The position numbers and the translations under genes are program-made. 8,139 nt of DNA from Spirochaetota bacterium (GTDB taxonomy: Bacteria > Spirochaetota > Spirochaetia > SZUA-6), in assembly GCA_003641675.1 (NCBI GenBank), contig QNBI01000068.1, forward strand, positions 1 to 8,139. Reading direction: 5' to 3'. Below are positions 6,208-8,139 of the stretch, one piece after another. Position 1 is the first letter of the stretch, and every line of letters starts with the position of its first letter. Under the pieces are notes generated by a model, which worked only from the letters and a program-made list of their open reading frames with translations, made no database searches and was not told the DNA's origin.

Positions 6208-7266
6208 CTAACAGGATGCTGTTAATAACCCATCATTTTTTTTAACTGGAGACAGGTATCCTGTAATTCTCCTGATATTTACCATCGAAGCTGCAAGGAT
6301 GACCATTGTTTTTATTCTTTCAACTCCACTGAGCGGAAATTTACAGAGGTGGCCTCCGAAGGGATGAATTACACTTCGAACTGTACTTTCCACAGAGGCT
6401 CTAATATTCAGATTGTCCTTATTTTCTTCAAACTGCTACCTCTGTAGAGCTACACGAATATTATCATCAGTTGCATTAGGCTTCAGATTTGTAGTTGTAA
6501 TAAGCTGAAGGTGATTCTCCTGGTTACATGTTTCCGTAGAGTTTGCAACGTATCCTTTTGTTACTTCTTCATTTTTATTTCTATAAGTTATACTGGTATC
6601 ATCTGGAGACTGAATCTGCAGTACCTTTTAGCTCAGCTCCTTTTTTGACAACAATTTTCTCTTCTTCAAATTTGTAATGCTCTTTAAAAACTCTCACAAG
6701 ATTCGTATAGGCAGAATGTATGTGATATTTTGATTTGAATATATTTATAAAAAGGCTAAATCTTCTCCAATCTCTTTATACCCGGTCTTAGCTTCATCTC
6801 GTTTTAATCTATAGCAATAATGAAGAGAATCTTCTTTTACATAGCTTACGAAAGGGTCACTATATTTTTCAATCTGCTTGTCTGTTATTTTTTCAGTTGC
6901 TTTTTTAATTAGGTTTTCTTTATGCTTCCTTTCGTATTCGCAGAGTGCTCCTCTGAAGTAATAAATTGTTCTAAGGTCAAAGTATTCTTCATCAAAATCC
7001 TGTAGTCCAAGAGCATATGTTACCTGCAGATTAAAGAGAAAATGATTGTATAATTCTTCATCACTTCATCCAAATCCTGACTTTAAAGTTTCAAACCCCA
7101 TCAATATATTTGCGGGTGTATTTGGGTCTGATTTTTTATCGCTGTAAAGAACTGAGGATACTTTTTCATCAATCTTGCTAAAATATTCATCATAAAATGT
7201 TTGAGCCCATGACCCTTCCAATAGTTTTCTGGCTGTTTTCGGAAGCTGGTCTACTGCTGTGAACAT
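6208..7266 (-). pseudogene. IS1182-like DDE transposase pseudogene
   Basis: From ATG 7266 the frame reads MFTAVDQLPKTARKLLEGSW and on to GFETLKSGFG. It meets TGA at 7068-7066, where the family pattern suggests Trp (TGG), and continues in frame through SDEELYNHF, LQVTYALGLQDFDEEYFDLRT and GYKEIGEDLAF to about 6749. A T-run there (AAAAA at 6749-6753 on the plus strand) has lost one base, shifting the frame for FINIFKSKYH and LVRVFKEHYKFEEEK. The first frame resumes near 6610-6640 with QSPDDTSITYR and GYVANSTETC, and reaches TAG at 6438-6436. The rest (NLNIRASVESTVRSV, then VNIRRITGYL) is the C-terminus. Between TDDN and NLNIRA a large part of the catalytic domain is missing, so an internal deletion lies near 6430-6455. 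Total length is about 350 codons where the family usually exceeds 450. It is inactive. The transposase call is firm; the family name is from memory. Confidence 0.78.
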
Positions 7267-7357
7267 TTTTTGTTGTTGGTGTTTTGTATTTGTCTGAACC
7301 AGTCCCCTCTCCTGGAAGGAATTTTATTATATTTTTCAGACTTTGGGAATTACTAAA

Positions 7358-7373
7358 CTTTTTGCAGGGGAGT
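7358..7373 (-). repeat. Right terminal inverted repeat of the IS
   Basis: CTTTTTGCAGGGGAGT on the plus strand is the inverted partner of 6026-6041 (14/16). It lies 92 bases upstream of the transposase start and 23 bases before the aldolase -35 box. Confidence 0.75.
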
Positions 7374-7396
7374 TTTAAATAATTTTTATTTTTTTC

Positions 7397-7425
7397 TTGA
7401 CAGGTGAGATTTTCCGGTTCATAAT
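7397..7425 (+). promoter_or_regulatory. Near-consensus sigma70 promoter of the aldolase gene
   Basis: TTGACA (7397-7402), a 17-base spacer, then CATAAT (7420-7425): 11 of 12 consensus bases with ideal spacing. The predicted start is near 7432, giving a leader of about 70 bases. It lies wholly outside the IS end, so it was probably kept intact when the element inserted. Confidence 0.75.
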
Positions 7426-7430
7426 AAAAT

Positions 7431-7457
7431 TGTTCTGCTCATCCGATGTTCTGAACA
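7431..7457 (+). promoter_or_regulatory. Possible operator at the aldolase transcription start
   Basis: TGTTC-T-GAACA (7447-7457) is a perfect odd-length palindrome, and its left half TGTTCTG also occurs at 7431-7437, 16 bases upstream. Placed at and just after the predicted start, it is well sited for a repressor. No regulator gene is in the window; this is inference only. Confidence 0.35.
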
Positions 7458-7501
7458 CTTATAAATATGCAGTTCAATTGTAAATATAAGGCGGTCTATT
7501 T

Positions 7502-8139
7502 ATGAAAGATAATGAGTTAAGAAAATCACTGAAAAATGGAAAAGTAGTTATTGGAACAATGCTTCAAGAACTAAGATCTCCTGCGGTTCCCATGCTTTTA
7601 GCAGATATAGGCTTTGATTTTATTTTTATAGATATGGAGCATGGTGCCTTCAATATGGAAACAGTTGCGGATTTACTAAAAATAACCAGATTATCGGGAA
7701 TTACACCTTTGGTAAGAGTTCCCAATCTCGAATACCACCTTATTTCAAGATGTCTTGATGCCGGGGCACAGGGCTTTATGGTGCCTAGAATAGAGACAAG
7801 AGAACAGGCTGAAAAAGCGGTTTCCTATTCAAAGTATCCCCCTCTTGGAGAAAGAGGCTGTTCTATAAATAAAGGTCATAATGATTATAGGTCAGAATCT
7901 CTGCTTCCGTTTATCAGGAAGGCAAATGCGGAGAATTTTGTAATTCTCCAGATAGAAAGAAAAAAGGCGATAGAGAATCTCGATTCTATTTTTTCTGTTC
8001 CAGGTGTTGACGGAGCTATCCTGGGCCCGAATGATCTTGCCGTATCATACGGAGTGCCAAATGACCTTACCAGCCAGCTTATGGAGGAAGCATTTTCAAA
8101 GGTAGTGGAGGCAGGGAAAAAATATAATGTCTTTACCGG
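7502..8139 (+). CDS. HpcH/HpaI-family class II aldolase (partial, runs off the window)
   Basis: The first 212 residues of a metal-dependent aldolase that cleaves 2-keto-3-deoxy or 4-hydroxy-2-oxo acids to pyruvate or a related keto acid plus an aldehyde; family members are about 250-260 residues. Relatives include HpaI and the 2-keto-3-deoxy-L-rhamnonate aldolase RhmA. Catalytic and metal residues are visible with the right spacing: His47 in DMEHGAF, Arg72 in LVRVPN, Glu152 in ILQIE, and Asp178 in GVDGAILGPNDL. The YPPLGERG block (112-119) is also typical. The start is set by AAGGCGG (7488-7494), 7 bases before the ATG. The frame is undamaged and has its own strong promoter, in contrast with the decaying genes to its left. 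A role in sugar-acid or aromatic breakdown is possible; the substrate cannot be chosen from sequence alone. The C-terminus lies beyond the right edge. Confidence 0.93.
   Translation, partial: MKDNELRKSLKNGKVVIGTMLQELRSPAVPMLLADIGFDFIFIDMEHGAFNMETVADLLKITRLSGITPLVRVPNLEYHLISRCLDAGAQGFMVPRIETREQAEKAVSYSKYPPLGERGCSINKGHNDYRSESLLPFIRKANAENFVILQIERKKAIENLDSIFSVPGVDGAILGPNDLAVSYGVPNDLTSQLMEEAFSKVVEAGKKYNVFT

Larger units (their letters stand above)
6026..7373. mobile_element. Decayed insertion sequence (IS1182-like), about 1.35 kb
   Basis: The element is bounded by 16-bp imperfect terminal inverted repeats (6026-6041 and 7358-7373, 14/16 matches) and contains one minus-strand transposase pseudogene. 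The left non-coding end (6042-6207) is AT-rich and full of palindromes. No clear target-site duplication is seen: the left flank reads GTATG and the right TTTAA, in keeping with an old insertion. It lies between the sulfatase start and the aldolase promoter. The transposase is too damaged to move it, and no related copy is in this window. The IS1182-like label rests on remembered family motifs, not a search. Confidence 0.75.

Noticed and set aside
6016..7383. Target-site duplication flanking the IS
   Set aside because: The bases outside the two terminal repeats (GTATG and TTTAA) do not match; decay or a different boundary is possible.

Overview
The window is an accessory, partly decayed piece of a bacterial chromosome. 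By eye its base composition is moderately AT-rich, more so between about 6000 and 7500. The genes have bacterial features: Shine-Dalgarno sites, sigma70-type promoters and overlapping operon genes. A sulfatase, an importer of the iron(III)/polyamine ATPase type, NDP-sugar-type enzymes and an HpcH/HpaI aldolase would suit a carbohydrate-degrading, probably Gram-negative bacterium such as a spirochaete or a member of the Planctomycetes/Lentisphaerae group. That taxonomic guess is weak, because no ribosomal or other marker gene is present.

Layout, left to right. (1) Positions 11-2121, minus strand: a two-gene operon of an RmlD-like short-chain reductase followed by a DegT/DnrJ/EryC1/StrS aminotransferase, joined by an ATGA overlap. 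It has a strong AGGAGG site and a recognisable promoter. Together they look like an amino-sugar or aminocyclitol module; the actual sugar cannot be read from the sequence. (2) Positions 2283-4463, plus strand: a good extended -10 promoter leads into a small exported beta-sandwich-like protein gene that lacks a start codon and carries an in-frame TAA. This runs directly into the C-terminal half of an ABC permease, which is followed by an intact ABC ATPase. The substrate-binding protein and the N-terminal half of the permease are absent, so the importer is a deletion remnant. (3) Positions 4476-5982, minus strand: a sulfatase of the iduronate-2-sulfatase type, with a CxASR formylglycine motif, split by a single +1 frameshift. 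(4) Positions 6026-7373: a decayed insertion sequence of about 1.35 kb. Its ends are 16-bp imperfect inverted repeats (14/16 identical). It contains an IS1182-like transposase pseudogene with stops, frameshifts and an internal deletion, and a cluster of palindromes at its left end. (5) Positions 7397-8139, plus strand: a near-consensus promoter and a healthy HpcH/HpaI aldolase that runs off the right edge.

Overall, three apparently intact genes (reductase, aminotransferase, aldolase) flank a block undergoing decay (lipoprotein-like gene, permease, sulfatase, IS). The ATPase is intact but orphaned. I found no RNA genes, CRISPR arrays or clearly new system. The most informative observations are the chimeric junction near 2740-2758, the sulfatase frameshift with a substituted active-site lysine, and the previously unmarked IS boundaries with nested inverted repeats.
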